In this document: piece after piece, positions 33,233-42,624 of the stretch
Numbering within the stretch: position 1 is the first letter of the stretch
How the letters are laid out: every line of letters begins with the position of its first letter
NCBI GenBank assembly: GCA_036136335.1
Contig: JAYZQT010000039.1
Location: 124,001-188,000, forward strand
Direction of reading: 5' to 3'
Source of the DNA: JAYZQT01 sp036136335
GTDB taxonomy: Bacteria > Pseudomonadota > Alphaproteobacteria > MPNO01 > UBA830
Length of the DNA stretch: 64,000 nucleotides
Translations under genes and position numbers: made by a program
The notes under the pieces: generated by a model
Told to the model about the DNA's origin: nothing
The model's input: only the letters and a program-made list of their open reading frames with translations
The model's database searches: none

Positions 33233-35128
33233 ATGGACATGTTAGATCTGGTACAGACAGAACACGATCTTTTTCAGTCCAAGCGTGGCATTTCGGTCAG
33301 TATTGATCGCACCCTTGATGCCAATCTGACCGATTTTGGAAAAGCCGTCCTAACTGACCGATACCTGATGCCCGGGGAGGAATTTCAGGACCTGTTTGCA
33401 CGTGTTTCCTGTTATTTTGCTGATGATTCTGCCCACGCTCAACGCATTTATGACTACATGTCCAACCTTTGGTTTATGCCATCGACGCCGGTACTGTCGA
33501 ACGGTGGCACGGACCGTGGTTTGCCTATTTCCTGCTTCCTCAACGAAGCAACCGACAGCCTTAATGGCATTGTAGATTTGTGGAACGAAAATGTTTGGCT
33601 GGCGGCGCTTGGTGGAGGTATTGGTTCCTATTGGGGCAACCTGCGTTCTATAGGTGAGAAGGTGGGTGCCAATGGCAAAACATCCGGAATTATACCATTC
33701 ATCCGTGTCATGGATTCGTTGACACTTGCGATCTCACAGGGTTCGCTAAGACGGGGATCCGCCGCGATCTACATCCGCGTTGATCACCCAGAGATAGAAG
33801 AATTTATTGAGCTGCGTCGTCCGACTGGCGGTGACCCAAACCGGAAAGCGTTAAATTTGCATCATGGGATAATTATTCCGGACGAATTTATGCGTGCGGT
33901 TGAGAATGATGAGGAGTGGACGCTCAAAAGCCCCAAGGATCAGGCTGTGGTCCGAAAAATATCGGCACGAAGCCTCTGGATCCGAATGCTGTCAACCCGT
34001 ATCGAGACCGGAGAGCCATATTTTCTTTATATTGATCACGTTAACAAAGCGATACCAGAACATCACAAACTAGCCGGACTAGAGGTGAAAATGTCGAACC
34101 TTTGCAGTGAAATCACACTGCCCACGGGTATTGACAAGGACGGCGAAGACCGAACAGCCGTCTGTTGCCTCTCTTCCCTCAACCTCGAGACCTATATGGA
34201 GTGGCAAGATCACCCAAACTTTATCGAGGATATAATGCGGTTTCTCGATAACGTAATCGAAGACTTTATCGAACGCGCGCCTGACACGATGGCGCGTGCG
34301 AGATATTCTGCAATGCGTGAACGCTCGGTCGGTCTGGGCGTTATGGGCTACCATTCCTTTCTACAGGGTCAGGGAGTACCCCTTGAATCCGTTATGGCTA
34401 AGGTATGGAACAAACGAATATTCAAACAAATCAAGGAACAGGCGGATGCTGCTTCAGTGCTTCTTGCCGAAGAGCGTGGAGCCTGTCCCGATGCCGCGGA
34501 GTATGGCGCCAAAGAACGGTTCTCTAACAAGATGGCTATAGCTCCGACCGCATCGATCTCCATCATCTGTGGGGGGTCATCGCCAGGGATTGAGCCCTAT
34601 GCGGCGAATGCCTATACACATAAGACGCTTTCGGGCTCATTTAGCGTACGCAACAAATATCTGAGGGCATTACTTGCGGAAAAAGGCAGGGATGATGATG
34701 ACACATGGTCGTCGATCACTGTTAGCGAGGGCTCTGTCCAACACCTTGATTTTCTTACGCCGGATGAGAAAGATGTTTTCAAGACTGCGTTTGAGCTCGA
34801 CCAACGTTGGTTGATTGATCATGCCGGAGACCGGGCCGAATATATATGCCAGTCGCAGTCGCTGAACGTATTTCTTCCCGCGGACGTGCACAAACAAACG
34901 CTGCACGATGTTCACTGGCGAGCGTGGGAGAAAGGTGTGAAATCACTTTATTATTGTCGGTCACGCTCTGTTGCCCGCGCAGAAAGCCACGCCAGCGTTT
35001 CTGTTACCGGCGCGACGGCGGAGGCGACATCGCGAGGCCTGTCTTCGGATGCAAATCTGGAACCACTACCACTGGCAGCCTCCGATCAGAACGAAAACGA
35101 TTTTGAAGAATGCCTGAGTTGTCAATAA
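33233..35128 (+). CDS. nrdA: Class I ribonucleotide reductase, alpha subunit
   Basis: A 631-residue catalytic subunit that reduces ribonucleotides to deoxyribonucleotides. The active-site cysteine region is SCFLNEATDS near 97; NLCSEITLPT near 287 carries the central Cys and Glu; and the C-terminus ends CLSCQ, the redox-shuttle CxxC. The N-terminus goes straight into the catalytic barrel: the ATP-cone regulatory domain is absent, so overall activity control by ATP/dATP at that site is not expected. It begins with ATG after TAGGAAG and is followed 59 bp later by nrdB. A cluster of DnaA-box-like sites lies upstream. Confidence 0.95.
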   Translation: MDMLDLVQTEHDLFQSKRGISVSIDRTLDANLTDFGKAVLTDRYLMPGEEFQDLFARVSCYFADDSAHAQRIYDYMSNLWFMPSTPVLSNGGTDRGLPISCFLNEATDSLNGIVDLWNENVWLAALGGGIGSYWGNLRSIGEKVGANGKTSGIIPFIRVMDSLTLAISQGSLRRGSAAIYIRVDHPEIEEFIELRRPTGGDPNRKALNLHHGIIIPDEFMRAVENDEEWTLKSPKDQAVVRKISARSLWIRMLSTRIETGEPYFLYIDHVNKAIPEHHKLAGLEVKMSNLCSEITLPTGIDKDGEDRTAVCCLSSLNLETYMEWQDHPNFIEDIMRFLDNVIEDFIERAPDTMARARYSAMRERSVGLGVMGYHSFLQGQGVPLESVMAKVWNKRIFKQIKEQADAASVLLAEERGACPDAAEYGAKERFSNKMAIAPTASISIICGGSSPGIEPYAANAYTHKTLSGSFSVRNKYLRALLAEKGRDDDDTWSSITVSEGSVQHLDFLTPDEKDVFKTAFELDQRWLIDHAGDRAEYICQSQSLNVFLPADVHKQTLHDVHWRAWEKGVKSLYYCRSRSVARAESHASVSVTGATAEATSRGLSSDANLEPLPLAASDQNENDFEECLSCQ

Positions 35129-35187
35129 AGCACCGGTGAGTACAAAATCCTTTCCGGCCGGAAAGGAACGGGGAGTAAAATACAAGA

Positions 35188-36147
35188 ATGTCGCTACTTG
35201 AAGCCAATCCGGTGTACAAGCCGTTTCGTTACCCTTGGGCCTACGACGCTTGGCTAACTCAGCAGCGCGTGCATTGGCTGCCTGAGGAAGTGCCTCTTGC
35301 AGACGATGTTAAAGATTGGCACCACAAACTGACAGCTGAAGAGCGTAACCTTCTGACACAAATATTTCGGTTTTTCACCCAGTCGGATATTGAGGTGAAC
35401 AATTGCTATATGAAGCGTTACTCTCGTGTATTTCAACCGACGGAAGTACAGATGATGCTCTCGGCGTTCTCTAATATCGAGACGATCCACATCGCGGCAT
35501 ATTCTCACCTGCTTGATACTATTGGAATGCCGGAGACTGAGTACCAGGCGTTTCTCCGATATAAGGAAATGAAGGACAAATTCGATTATCTGCAACAATT
35601 TGACGTTGATACCAAAGAAAATATTGCACGCACGTTGGCCGTCTTTGGTGCATTTACGGAAGGGCTTCAGTTATTTGCGAGCTTTGCGATTCTTATGAAT
35701 TTTCCACGGTTTAACAAGATGAAGGGAATGGGACAGATTGTTTCGTGGTCGGTCCGTGACGAAAGTCTGCATACGGAATCAATCATTAAATTATTCCGGA
35801 CTTTCGTTTCCGAAAACAGCGAAATCTGGACCGAAGAATTTCAGCGCTCACTATACGTATTGTGCTCCGAAATGGTTGAACACGAAGATTCCTTTATAGA
35901 CCTGGCCTTCGAACTTGGTGGTGTTGAAGGGCTAAACGGCACAGAGGTTAAAGAATATATACGTTATATTGCTGACAGGCGTCTCACCCAGTTAGGGCTT
36001 CAGCCCATATACCGGCTGGAGAAAAACCCCCTACCGTGGATGGACGAGATGTTGAATGGAATGGAACACACTAACTTTTTCGAAAACAGGGCTACGGAAT
36101 ATTCCAAGGCCGCCACTCAGGGTTCTTGGGAAGATGTTTGGGCCTGA
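35188..36147 (+). CDS. nrdB: Class I ribonucleotide reductase, beta subunit
   Basis: A 319-residue radical-generating subunit. Diiron and radical residues are visible: an Asp in FTQSDIEVNN near 71, ETIHIAAYSH near 95-104 (Glu, His and the Tyr that would carry the radical, at the spacing found in E. coli NrdB), GAFTEGLQLFAS near 158 and WSVRDESLHTES near 190. The Tyr and Glu are both present, so this looks like a standard tyrosyl-radical subunit. ATG after GGGGAG. It forms an operon with nrdA. Confidence 0.95.
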   Translation: MSLLEANPVYKPFRYPWAYDAWLTQQRVHWLPEEVPLADDVKDWHHKLTAEERNLLTQIFRFFTQSDIEVNNCYMKRYSRVFQPTEVQMMLSAFSNIETIHIAAYSHLLDTIGMPETEYQAFLRYKEMKDKFDYLQQFDVDTKENIARTLAVFGAFTEGLQLFASFAILMNFPRFNKMKGMGQIVSWSVRDESLHTESIIKLFRTFVSENSEIWTEEFQRSLYVLCSEMVEHEDSFIDLAFELGGVEGLNGTEVKEYIRYIADRRLTQLGLQPIYRLEKNPLPWMDEMLNGMEHTNFFENRATEYSKAATQGSWEDVWA

Positions 36148-36210
36148 TCTGACAACCTAGGTGTGCCCCGCAAAACGTAAATTACTGCTTCGGGCGGCGG
36201 GCTGTACCGC

Positions 36211-37045
36211 TCAAATAACTGGTCGCCACTCAGCCACGCCACATCCAATATAGATTTCCGGTATTGGTGTGTAGTCGATTAGATCAAAGCCTTGGCTTCC
36301 GGCCGCTGCATGGCATATTACCCAGTTCCGGATCTCTTCGGCGCCATTTCCTGTACTCATCAAAGCATTCTCGATGGCCGGCGACAGCATTTCGTCGCTG
36401 GCATGCATGAGCAGATCTATGCAGAGTGCGTCGAACGGCTCGTCGATTTCTCCCATAGTTGGTTCGCCAATCGAATGACTAAGACCGCCAGTGCCGAGTA
36501 AAACGACCCGGAGCCCTTCGTGAAAACTTTCGATAGCGCGGCGCAACATCTGGCCAAAAGCAATACAGCGCTTAAGTGTGGGCATGGGCGGCTCCAGATT
36601 GTTGACGACAATTGGTACGATAGGGATCGACGTGGTCAGTCCCATGCGCCAGAGCGGCACACAAAACCCGTGATCCAGTTTCATCCGGCGGGAAAACGAC
36701 GGGTCGAACCCTTCCAATAGTGCGGTGTTCAAAAGATGATTGGCAAAGATCCGGTGACCAGGCAGGGTTTTATGAGGAAAAACGTTCTGCATGAAAGGTT
36801 CCGGGGGCCCGTCATGTTCCTCTCCGATACCCAGGCAGAAGGTTGGTAAATTATTAATAAAAAAGTTCACCCAGTGATCGGGTGAGATAATCACCAGTAG
36901 TTCGGGTTCCAGCGCCTTAAGTCGCTCACCTGTTTCCCCAAACGCGTCCTCTAGGGCATTTTTGGGTACCGGCGGTAAAATAATCCCAGTCACGGGCTAT
37001 CAATGGGCCGTGCGAAGCAGCGAAGACACCTACAAGGTCAGCCAT
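36211..37045 (-). pseudogene. LigB-family extradiol dioxygenase, frameshifted near the N-terminus
   Basis: The open frame at 36211-36993 starts only at a GTG and lacks the family's N-terminus. That N-terminus is in another frame just upstream: ATG at 37045 reads MADLVGVFAASHGPLIARDW, carrying the first metal His, and then runs out of frame. Dropping one T of the TTTT run (36977-36980, AAAA on the plus strand) joins it as DWDYLPPVPKNALEDAF, a 277-residue protein. The remainder has SPDHWVNFF (second metal His), GTGGLSHS and EIRNWVICHA (likely metal Glu). Class III extradiol dioxygenases cleave catechol-type rings. The ATG overlaps the end of the LigA-like gene, the usual ligA-ligB order. Decay or a base-call error. 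Confidence 0.85.
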
Positions 37046-37313
37046 CTTCCATTTCCTTGAATTCTGGTTTCATAGCGTGAAGGCGGGCTAACAGTTCGGC
37101 ATCAGTCATTCCTGACAGACTGAAGTAAAACCGAAGCAGATAGGGGTTTACGTGAGGTGCCATCGTCTCCAAATCATTCGAGAGTACGGCGTTTTTCATT
37201 TTTTCGTCCAAGGGATAGTGCTCGAGAACCAGATATGGATCGTCCTTCCACTTGGTCATGTGTTCAGGCGTCTGAAGATCGAAAAACAATTTGCTGAGCC
37301 AGTAGTTGGGCAT
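37038..37313 (-). CDS. LigA-like small subunit of extradiol dioxygenase
   Basis: A 91-residue helical protein that resembles the alpha subunit of protocatechuate 4,5-dioxygenase (LigA domain), which caps the active site of the LigB-type catalytic subunit. Conserved-looking elements are YPLDEKMKNAV near 47, MAPHVNPYLLRFYF near 67 and the C-terminal helix. It starts with ATG at 37313. Its last codons overlap the ATG of the adjacent LigB-type gene, so the pair is coupled. It appears intact while its partner is frameshifted. Confidence 0.8.
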   Translation of the reverse strand: MPNYWLSKLFFDLQTPEHMTKWKDDPYLVLEHYPLDEKMKNAVLSNDLETMAPHVNPYLLRFYFSLSGMTDAELLARLHAMKPEFKEMEDG

Positions 37314-37635
37314 TGGGAAACCTTTTGAATTGAAACATTTCCGGAAGGTCTACCTATCTTCGGTACAGCCGTCTCCCTCGGCTGTTCAGATGGGTCATAG
37401 GCATCGGTCGATAAAATATCACCAACTGTTTGCTATCGAAACCAATACCTTGTCAGCGCCTCTGTGTCGCTCTCGCGAAAGAAGTTTGGGTTAGCGTGTT
37501 GGGGTTATTCCGTTGATTGATAAATACTATGATGGGTGAGACATTATTAATTGGGCTATCACACACTGTGAATATCCATTGCCAGCTTGAAAATTAGCGA
37601 TGTGAAATGCAACCGACGTTAAACAGGGGGAGAAG
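37314..37635. other. Divergent promoter region between ligA-like gene and diiron protein gene
   Basis: About 322 bp with no credible gene. It should contain the promoters of both flanking genes. An inverted repeat, TCACA-CAC-TGTGA at 37559-37571, lies 65 bp before the plus-strand start and is a candidate operator. No promoter matched well enough to list. Confidence 0.55.
37559..37571. promoter_or_regulatory. Perfect inverted repeat upstream of the diiron protein
   Basis: TCACA, spacer CAC, TGTGA. It is a plausible dimer-binding site in the divergent region. Function inferred from symmetry and position only. Confidence 0.35.
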
Positions 37636-38379
37636 ATGTCTGACAATAGCGAAATCAGAAATCAGATCATTGAAATTCGGGATAAGTGGCATACCAAGAG
37701 CCATCCATTCTTTGAAATGATGCTCGATGGATCTCTCGATCTATATCCGCTTGGCGTCTACATGGCGAGCCATCATAAATTTGTTGAAATTGCATTACCT
37801 TCTTTTGGATTTCTATTATGGAAGGGTCCCCCAGACGTCAAGCATGCGGTCATAGAAAATCTGGCAGAAGAAGCTGGTCTGGTTGCTATTCCCCGCCCCG
37901 GACACGAGCCGCACAATCATACGAGGATGATTTTCGATTTTTGCAATGCGGCGGGCCTGTCTGATGAGGAGGTACAGTGTCACAATATCGGCCCGGCTTG
38001 GCACGCCCGGCGACTGCATTACGCTGCTACCGTCCGCGATGAGGCCCTTGGGGTCATTCTCGCCATGCAGGCTACCCAGGAGGGACAGCAGCCCGCACTA
38101 AATAAAGAGGTGACGATCCCATCCTTCATCAAACATTACGGGTTTGACAGGGACTCAAAAGAAATTGCGTTCTTCGTAGAGCATGCGGAGGCGGATGAAG
38201 AGCATAGTGAGCGCCAGATGGAACTGTGCCAGAAATACATTGATACGTCAGTCGTTGCGGAGCGTGCTCTCGAGGTGTGTGAAGAGGCCTGTATGCTCAG
38301 ATGGGAATCCATTACAGAAATTTATCGGACGCACGTTCTGAAGGAAGAACGCCTTCTTCCCTCCGGTCTGGCAGCATGA
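37636..38379 (+). CDS. TenA/PqqC/CADD-like heme-oxygenase-fold diiron protein
   Basis: A 247-residue all-helical protein of the heme-oxygenase-like diiron (HDO) type. It has a NLAEEAG segment near 75, a downstream His-rich GHEPHNHTR near 94, TQEGQQP near 152 and FFVEHAEADEEHSERQ near 177-192. In the last, the spacing His-x3-Asp-x2-His equals that of the metal ligands in chlamydial CADD. The PqqC/TenA relatives act on PQQ precursors or thiamine, while HDO enzymes perform oxidative cleavage, N-oxygenation or p-aminobenzoate formation. Which applies here cannot be told. ATG after GGGGGAG. It starts opposite to the LigAB-type genes and points at the convergent UbiD-family gene. Confidence 0.8.
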   Translation: MSDNSEIRNQIIEIRDKWHTKSHPFFEMMLDGSLDLYPLGVYMASHHKFVEIALPSFGFLLWKGPPDVKHAVIENLAEEAGLVAIPRPGHEPHNHTRMIFDFCNAAGLSDEEVQCHNIGPAWHARRLHYAATVRDEALGVILAMQATQEGQQPALNKEVTIPSFIKHYGFDRDSKEIAFFVEHAEADEEHSERQMELCQKYIDTSVVAERALEVCEEACMLRWESITEIYRTHVLKEERLLPSGLAA

Positions 38380-38486
38380 ATGCATAAAGGATTCACGCCA
38401 GTGCGGCTAATTCACCACTGTATGAAAGTTGGCGCCATTAACGTGTCGGCAGCTTTGTGGAAACACGGGACAAGTTGAAAATCCGG

Positions 38487-39890
38487 TTAGGGCAGGAACT
38501 CGTCTAGGTTGACTTTGTCAAAATTCCGGGGCATGGCTCGATCAAACCGGGCGCGTTCCTCGGTCTGCGTAATGGCGGGCTTGGTTGCATCTATAAACCA
38601 CTTGGTACCCAGCCGGTGGAAACTGTTTTGTCCTGGTACGACTGGAGATACGTTGTCTAATGCAAAGACACGGGTGTTTGGTATCATCACGATGTCTCGC
38701 TCGGCATGAACACGGGTAGTCATTGACCACATAACCTGACGTAAATCGTTTGCGTCTATATCGTCGTCCACAGCGATTGCCAGCTTCGGATGGAGATATG
38801 CGCCAGACAACGCCGCCATCAGGGCGGTTTTTGTCTGCCCCTCGACACGCGGACGCAGTTTGAGAACCAACATCATCATGCCGGCTGATGGATGGCAGCG
38901 GACGTCAAGAAGATCGAGACCACCCTCAACGTTTTTGAGATGTTCTTTGGTGGCAATTTCGATCCCCAGTGCCATTGTTCCCTGGGTATCCGTGGTCGGG
39001 TAGCCGCAATGGACTGCATAAAAGATGGGGTCTTTCCGGCGAGTCATGCAATTGACCCGAAAGACGTGGGATTTGGTGGATTCGGCATAGGTTCCCGGAA
39101 TCTCGCCGAAAGGCCCTTCGGGGACCATTTTGTCAAAAAGGATTTCCCCTTCCAGAACCATCTCTGCCTCCGCCGGGACTTCAAGGTCGACGGTTTTGCA
39201 TTTAACCATTCGAACGCCTTCACCGATCAGGGAGCCCGCTACCTCCAATTCATCTTTTCCGTAGGACGTCGTGAAACCAGCACCGTAAAAGATAGCCGGA
39301 TGCGCACCATACACCACGGCCACGGGCATGCCTCTTTTCTCTTCTGAGTACAGGTCGTATATCCGCTTGGCTTGTCGGGGAAGCATGATGAAGCCAGTTT
39401 CTCGCTCGTTAAGTATCATCTGCCGGTGTACCGACATGTTACGTATACCGGTCCCCGGATCCTTTATGATGGCCATCCCTGATGCAAAGTACCGACCCCC
39501 ATCTTCTTCCGAGGTCATCATTGAAGGCACGTCCAGAATATTGACATCGTCCCCTTCGAACACCATTTCGTGCACGGGCGCTTCGTCGGATTGAACATCA
39601 ACCGTCTTGATTGTTTTTTTCAGCCGTTCACTGATTTCATCGAGAATTTTGTCTTCGTTGACGCCGAGCCCAATGGCCCACTTCCTTCTGTCAGCGAGAA
39701 TCTGGCTCGTCGCGTGCCATCCGGCATGGCCTTTAAGATTGGTAAAAAGGCTCGCTTTACCCATCTCATTAAATGTTTTCCATTCAATCGCCGCCATATT
39801 GTTAACCGGGTCAACTTCCTTGTTGAAGGTGACCAATTCTCCCTGCTGATCCAGGTTTTTAAGGAACGTCCGGTATGACTGGTCTGGCAT
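38487..39890 (-). CDS. UbiD-family decarboxylase, third copy
   Basis: A 467-residue prFMN-dependent decarboxylase. Catalytic residues appear in MSVHRQMIL near 152 (Arg) and PEGPFGEIPGTY near 258 (Glu pair). It differs from both other UbiD copies and is closest in look to catabolic members such as those acting on aromatic or hydroxy-aromatic acids. It is the downstream-most gene of the minus-strand CoA block, 65 bp after the acyl-CoA dehydrogenase gene, so its substrate may be a carboxylated aromatic CoA ester or free acid in the same pathway. UbiX is not in the window. Confidence 0.9.
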   Translation of the reverse strand: MPDQSYRTFLKNLDQQGELVTFNKEVDPVNNMAAIEWKTFNEMGKASLFTNLKGHAGWHATSQILADRRKWAIGLGVNEDKILDEISERLKKTIKTVDVQSDEAPVHEMVFEGDDVNILDVPSMMTSEEDGGRYFASGMAIIKDPGTGIRNMSVHRQMILNERETGFIMLPRQAKRIYDLYSEEKRGMPVAVVYGAHPAIFYGAGFTTSYGKDELEVAGSLIGEGVRMVKCKTVDLEVPAEAEMVLEGEILFDKMVPEGPFGEIPGTYAESTKSHVFRVNCMTRRKDPIFYAVHCGYPTTDTQGTMALGIEIATKEHLKNVEGGLDLLDVRCHPSAGMMMLVLKLRPRVEGQTKTALMAALSGAYLHPKLAIAVDDDIDANDLRQVMWSMTTRVHAERDIVMIPNTRVFALDNVSPVVPGQNSFHRLGTKWFIDATKPAITQTEERARFDRAMPRNFDKVNLDEFLP

Positions 39891-39955
39891 TTTAAATTTC
39901 CTATCAGTGGGAGGTTGTTTTTATTGTTCTGGGAAGCAAAAAGCAAAAACCTGAT

Positions 39956-41029
39956 TTAGGTCCCTGCCTGTTCAGCATAACGTTTGCGATGCAAGCCCGC
40001 GGTTCCATACCGCGCCGATAAAGACAGGGCCCGTTTAAGATACAGCCCTATATCGTGTTCTTCGGTAAAACCAATCCCGCCATGCATCTGAACAGCAGAT
40101 TTGCATATATTCAATGCACTGGTGATCGCACGTGACAGCGTAGCGGACGCCAGTCCCGGGGTTACACCATTTCGGTCGAATGAGCCGGCGCTCTGGTAAA
40201 TTAATGAGCGGCACATCTCGATCGCAGCAAGGTTGTCAACGGCTTTATGCTGCAGGGCCTGAAAAGAACCAATTGGGCGGTCGAACTGCTGGCGGGTCTT
40301 TAAATATTCAATGGTCAGGTCCTGGGCTGCCTCCATTATGCCCAGTAATTCAGCCGCGCCGGAAATATGCAGAGCATCCAATAACAATGCGACTGTCGCT
40401 GTACATTCATTACCCCGCGAAATTACTATCGCGGGTGTTCTGTTCAATGCCAGGACGCCGTGAGAACCACCGTCCACGGTTGCGGTGGTGGTTATTTCGG
40501 TTTCATTCCGCTCTGCGTAGGCAAGAGTGGGGCCTTCGGTACCGCCTGCTGAAATGAGGAAACCGTCTGCGTCGGTCGCATAGGGAATTCCCATCTTTAC
40601 TCCCGAGAGGATACAGTTCGTGCCCTCATGTTCAGCTATTGTATTTGGAGGTTCGTCGCCGACAGCTCTTGAGGTTTCAGAAAGCGCCAGACCACAAATA
40701 GATTTGCCAGAAATGACTGCCTCCAATGAACCGCTGGGCAGCGCTGTTGCGATGGCCGCACCCGCACCGATTGGTTCCGGGATCAGCGCTTTTCCAACCT
40801 CTTCGCTAATGAGACATAATTCGGTAAGTCCAAGTCCCAAGCCACCTTTCTTTTCCGGGACGAGAACCGCAATCCAGCCGGCGTCGGCCGCTTCCCGAAG
40901 CACCTCTCTGTCCATGTCGTTTTCTTGATCCTTGAGGTTGCGTAATCGGTGCGCTCCGCCGCGCCGTTGCGCGAAAGTGCTAGCGGCATCTCGAAGCATC
41001 GATTGTTCGCCGGTGAGAAGCAGTTCCAT
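39956..41029 (-). CDS. Acyl-CoA dehydrogenase
   Basis: A 357-residue FAD-dependent acyl-CoA dehydrogenase of the short form, oxidising an acyl-CoA to its 2-enoyl-CoA. The C-terminal domain has QMHGGIGFTEEHDIGLYLKRA near 320, the conserved segment of the family, and a FDRPIGSFQALQHK motif near 245. No clear catalytic Glu can be named with confidence, as its position varies in this group. Its ATG overlaps the ligase stop by one base (TGATG), so the two are translationally coupled. Confidence 0.9.
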   Translation of the reverse strand: MELLLTGEQSMLRDAASTFAQRRGGAHRLRNLKDQENDMDREVLREAADAGWIAVLVPEKKGGLGLGLTELCLISEEVGKALIPEPIGAGAAIATALPSGSLEAVISGKSICGLALSETSRAVGDEPPNTIAEHEGTNCILSGVKMGIPYATDADGFLISAGGTEGPTLAYAERNETEITTTATVDGGSHGVLALNRTPAIVISRGNECTATVALLLDALHISGAAELLGIMEAAQDLTIEYLKTRQQFDRPIGSFQALQHKAVDNLAAIEMCRSLIYQSAGSFDRNGVTPGLASATLSRAITSALNICKSAVQMHGGIGFTEEHDIGLYLKRALSLSARYGTAGLHRKRYAEQAGT

Positions 41030-42624
41030 CAGATTTTAGAGATTTCCTTTCCGGCACGTTCACGGAGGACAACCTTGACGATTTTGCCAGTGCTGTTTCG
41101 TGGCAGAATATCAATTCTTCTCACAAATTTGGGCTTTTTGTAGCTCGCGACCAGGGAACGGCAATGTTCAATCAGTTCTGCTTCGGTTGCCAATTTTCCC
41201 GGCAGAAAGGTAACGAATGCAAACACGGATTCTCCGAACTCCGGATCAGGCACCGGTACGACCGCAGCTTCGTCTACTGCCAAATGAGTTTCGAGAGCAT
41301 CCTCCACCTCGCGGGAGTATATATTCAGGCCCCCCGACACGATCATGTCCTTTGCCCGGTCGACAAAGTAAACATACCGGTCGGTATCCATCCTGCCGAG
41401 GTCTCCCGTGCGCAACCATCCTTCATGAAAGGCTGCCTGGGTTGCCACCGGGTTATTCCAGTATTCCGGCATCGACAACATACCGGGACCCCCGCAACGG
41501 CATAATATTTCACCAATTTCACCACAAGCCACCTCGTTGAATTTTTCATCGACAATTTTGACCTCGACCGAGGGTACTGGCCTGCCGCAGGATTCGGGGT
41601 GCGTCATCTGTTCTTCTGGTCGAAGGCCTGTGACAAATCCTGCTTCGGTCTGCGCGTAGAACGTGTAGAGGCCAATTTTCGGCGCTGCCCTGGCGAGCCG
41701 TTGTTTGAGATCTACCGGGAATACTTCACCGGTTGCGACCATGAGCCGGACTGACCTTACAGCGTCAGGGCGTTTCTCTATTTCGGGGATCAACATTCGC
41801 GCGATGGTCGGAACCAGACCCACCATTGTGATTTTTTCTTTTTCGATGGTATCGACCGCATCAACTGGATTGAACTTATCCATGATAACGACGGTGCAGC
41901 CGCAACATACCGCGTTGGTTACGCGGCCCAAACCCGTCCGATGTGCCATCGGAGTTGTTGCAAGAACGCGATCGTCCGGAGAAAGCCCCCATTCCGACGC
42001 ATTCATGTAACCCCCGGTCAGGACCATGCAGGTATTGGTCGCCAGTGCCCCTTTTGGCCGCCCCGTTGTCCCGGAGGTATATCCGAGCATCAAAGTATCT
42101 GGTTCTGTTGGTAAATGCGGTGGGGGTATATCTTCACCTTCCGCCATCAGGTCCCTGAACGATACCTCCCCATCTTGAGCCTCACCACCAAATACCACGA
42201 GGAGTGGATTGTTCAGGTTTTTAACGGCATTCAAGACTATCTGCCGGTGTTCTGGAGTAAATGCCACCATCCAAGGGGCGCAGTCCTTTACGATATGGGC
42301 GACCTCGGGTGCCGCCAGGCGGGTGGCGATAGGTACAATTATTCCGCCGGCTTTTGCAGCGCCACACATAGCCTCAATTAATTCTGCGCTGTTGGGCAGA
42401 AACAATGCAAGCCGGTCCCCGGTGCGCATTCCCCGCCTGAGGTAGGCGTCGGCCAAGCGGTCGGCGTTGGAGTTTAGCTCTCCAAACGTTACGCGGCGGT
42501 TCCCACAGACAATTACCTCCCGGTCTGGATACCGGAAAGCACTGTCAGAAATGAGAGAGGCGAGTTTCAAAACAAGTTTACCGCTTGGTCGCCCGTTTCC
42601 GTCGCCTGGTTTGGTCCGGCTCAA
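41029..42624 (-). CDS. AMP-forming acyl-CoA synthetase
   Basis: A 531-residue ANL-superfamily ligase with P-loop YTSGTTGRPKG near 189, DRAKDMIVSGGLNIY near 418 and the catalytic Lys in PRNSTGKIVKVVLRE near the end. It would activate the acid that enters this CoA block. The ATG at 42624 lies 47 bp inside the upstream DUF35 gene; a later start cannot be excluded. This is the third AMP-forming ligase in the window. Confidence 0.9.
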   Translation of the reverse strand: MSRTKPGDGNGRPSGKLVLKLASLISDSAFRYPDREVIVCGNRRVTFGELNSNADRLADAYLRRGMRTGDRLALFLPNSAELIEAMCGAAKAGGIIVPIATRLAAPEVAHIVKDCAPWMVAFTPEHRQIVLNAVKNLNNPLLVVFGGEAQDGEVSFRDLMAEGEDIPPPHLPTEPDTLMLGYTSGTTGRPKGALATNTCMVLTGGYMNASEWGLSPDDRVLATTPMAHRTGLGRVTNAVCCGCTVVIMDKFNPVDAVDTIEKEKITMVGLVPTIARMLIPEIEKRPDAVRSVRLMVATGEVFPVDLKQRLARAAPKIGLYTFYAQTEAGFVTGLRPEEQMTHPESCGRPVPSVEVKIVDEKFNEVACGEIGEILCRCGGPGMLSMPEYWNNPVATQAAFHEGWLRTGDLGRMDTDRYVYFVDRAKDMIVSGGLNIYSREVEDALETHLAVDEAAVVPVPDPEFGESVFAFVTFLPGKLATEAELIEHCRSLVASYKKPKFVRRIDILPRNSTGKIVKVVLRERAGKEISKI

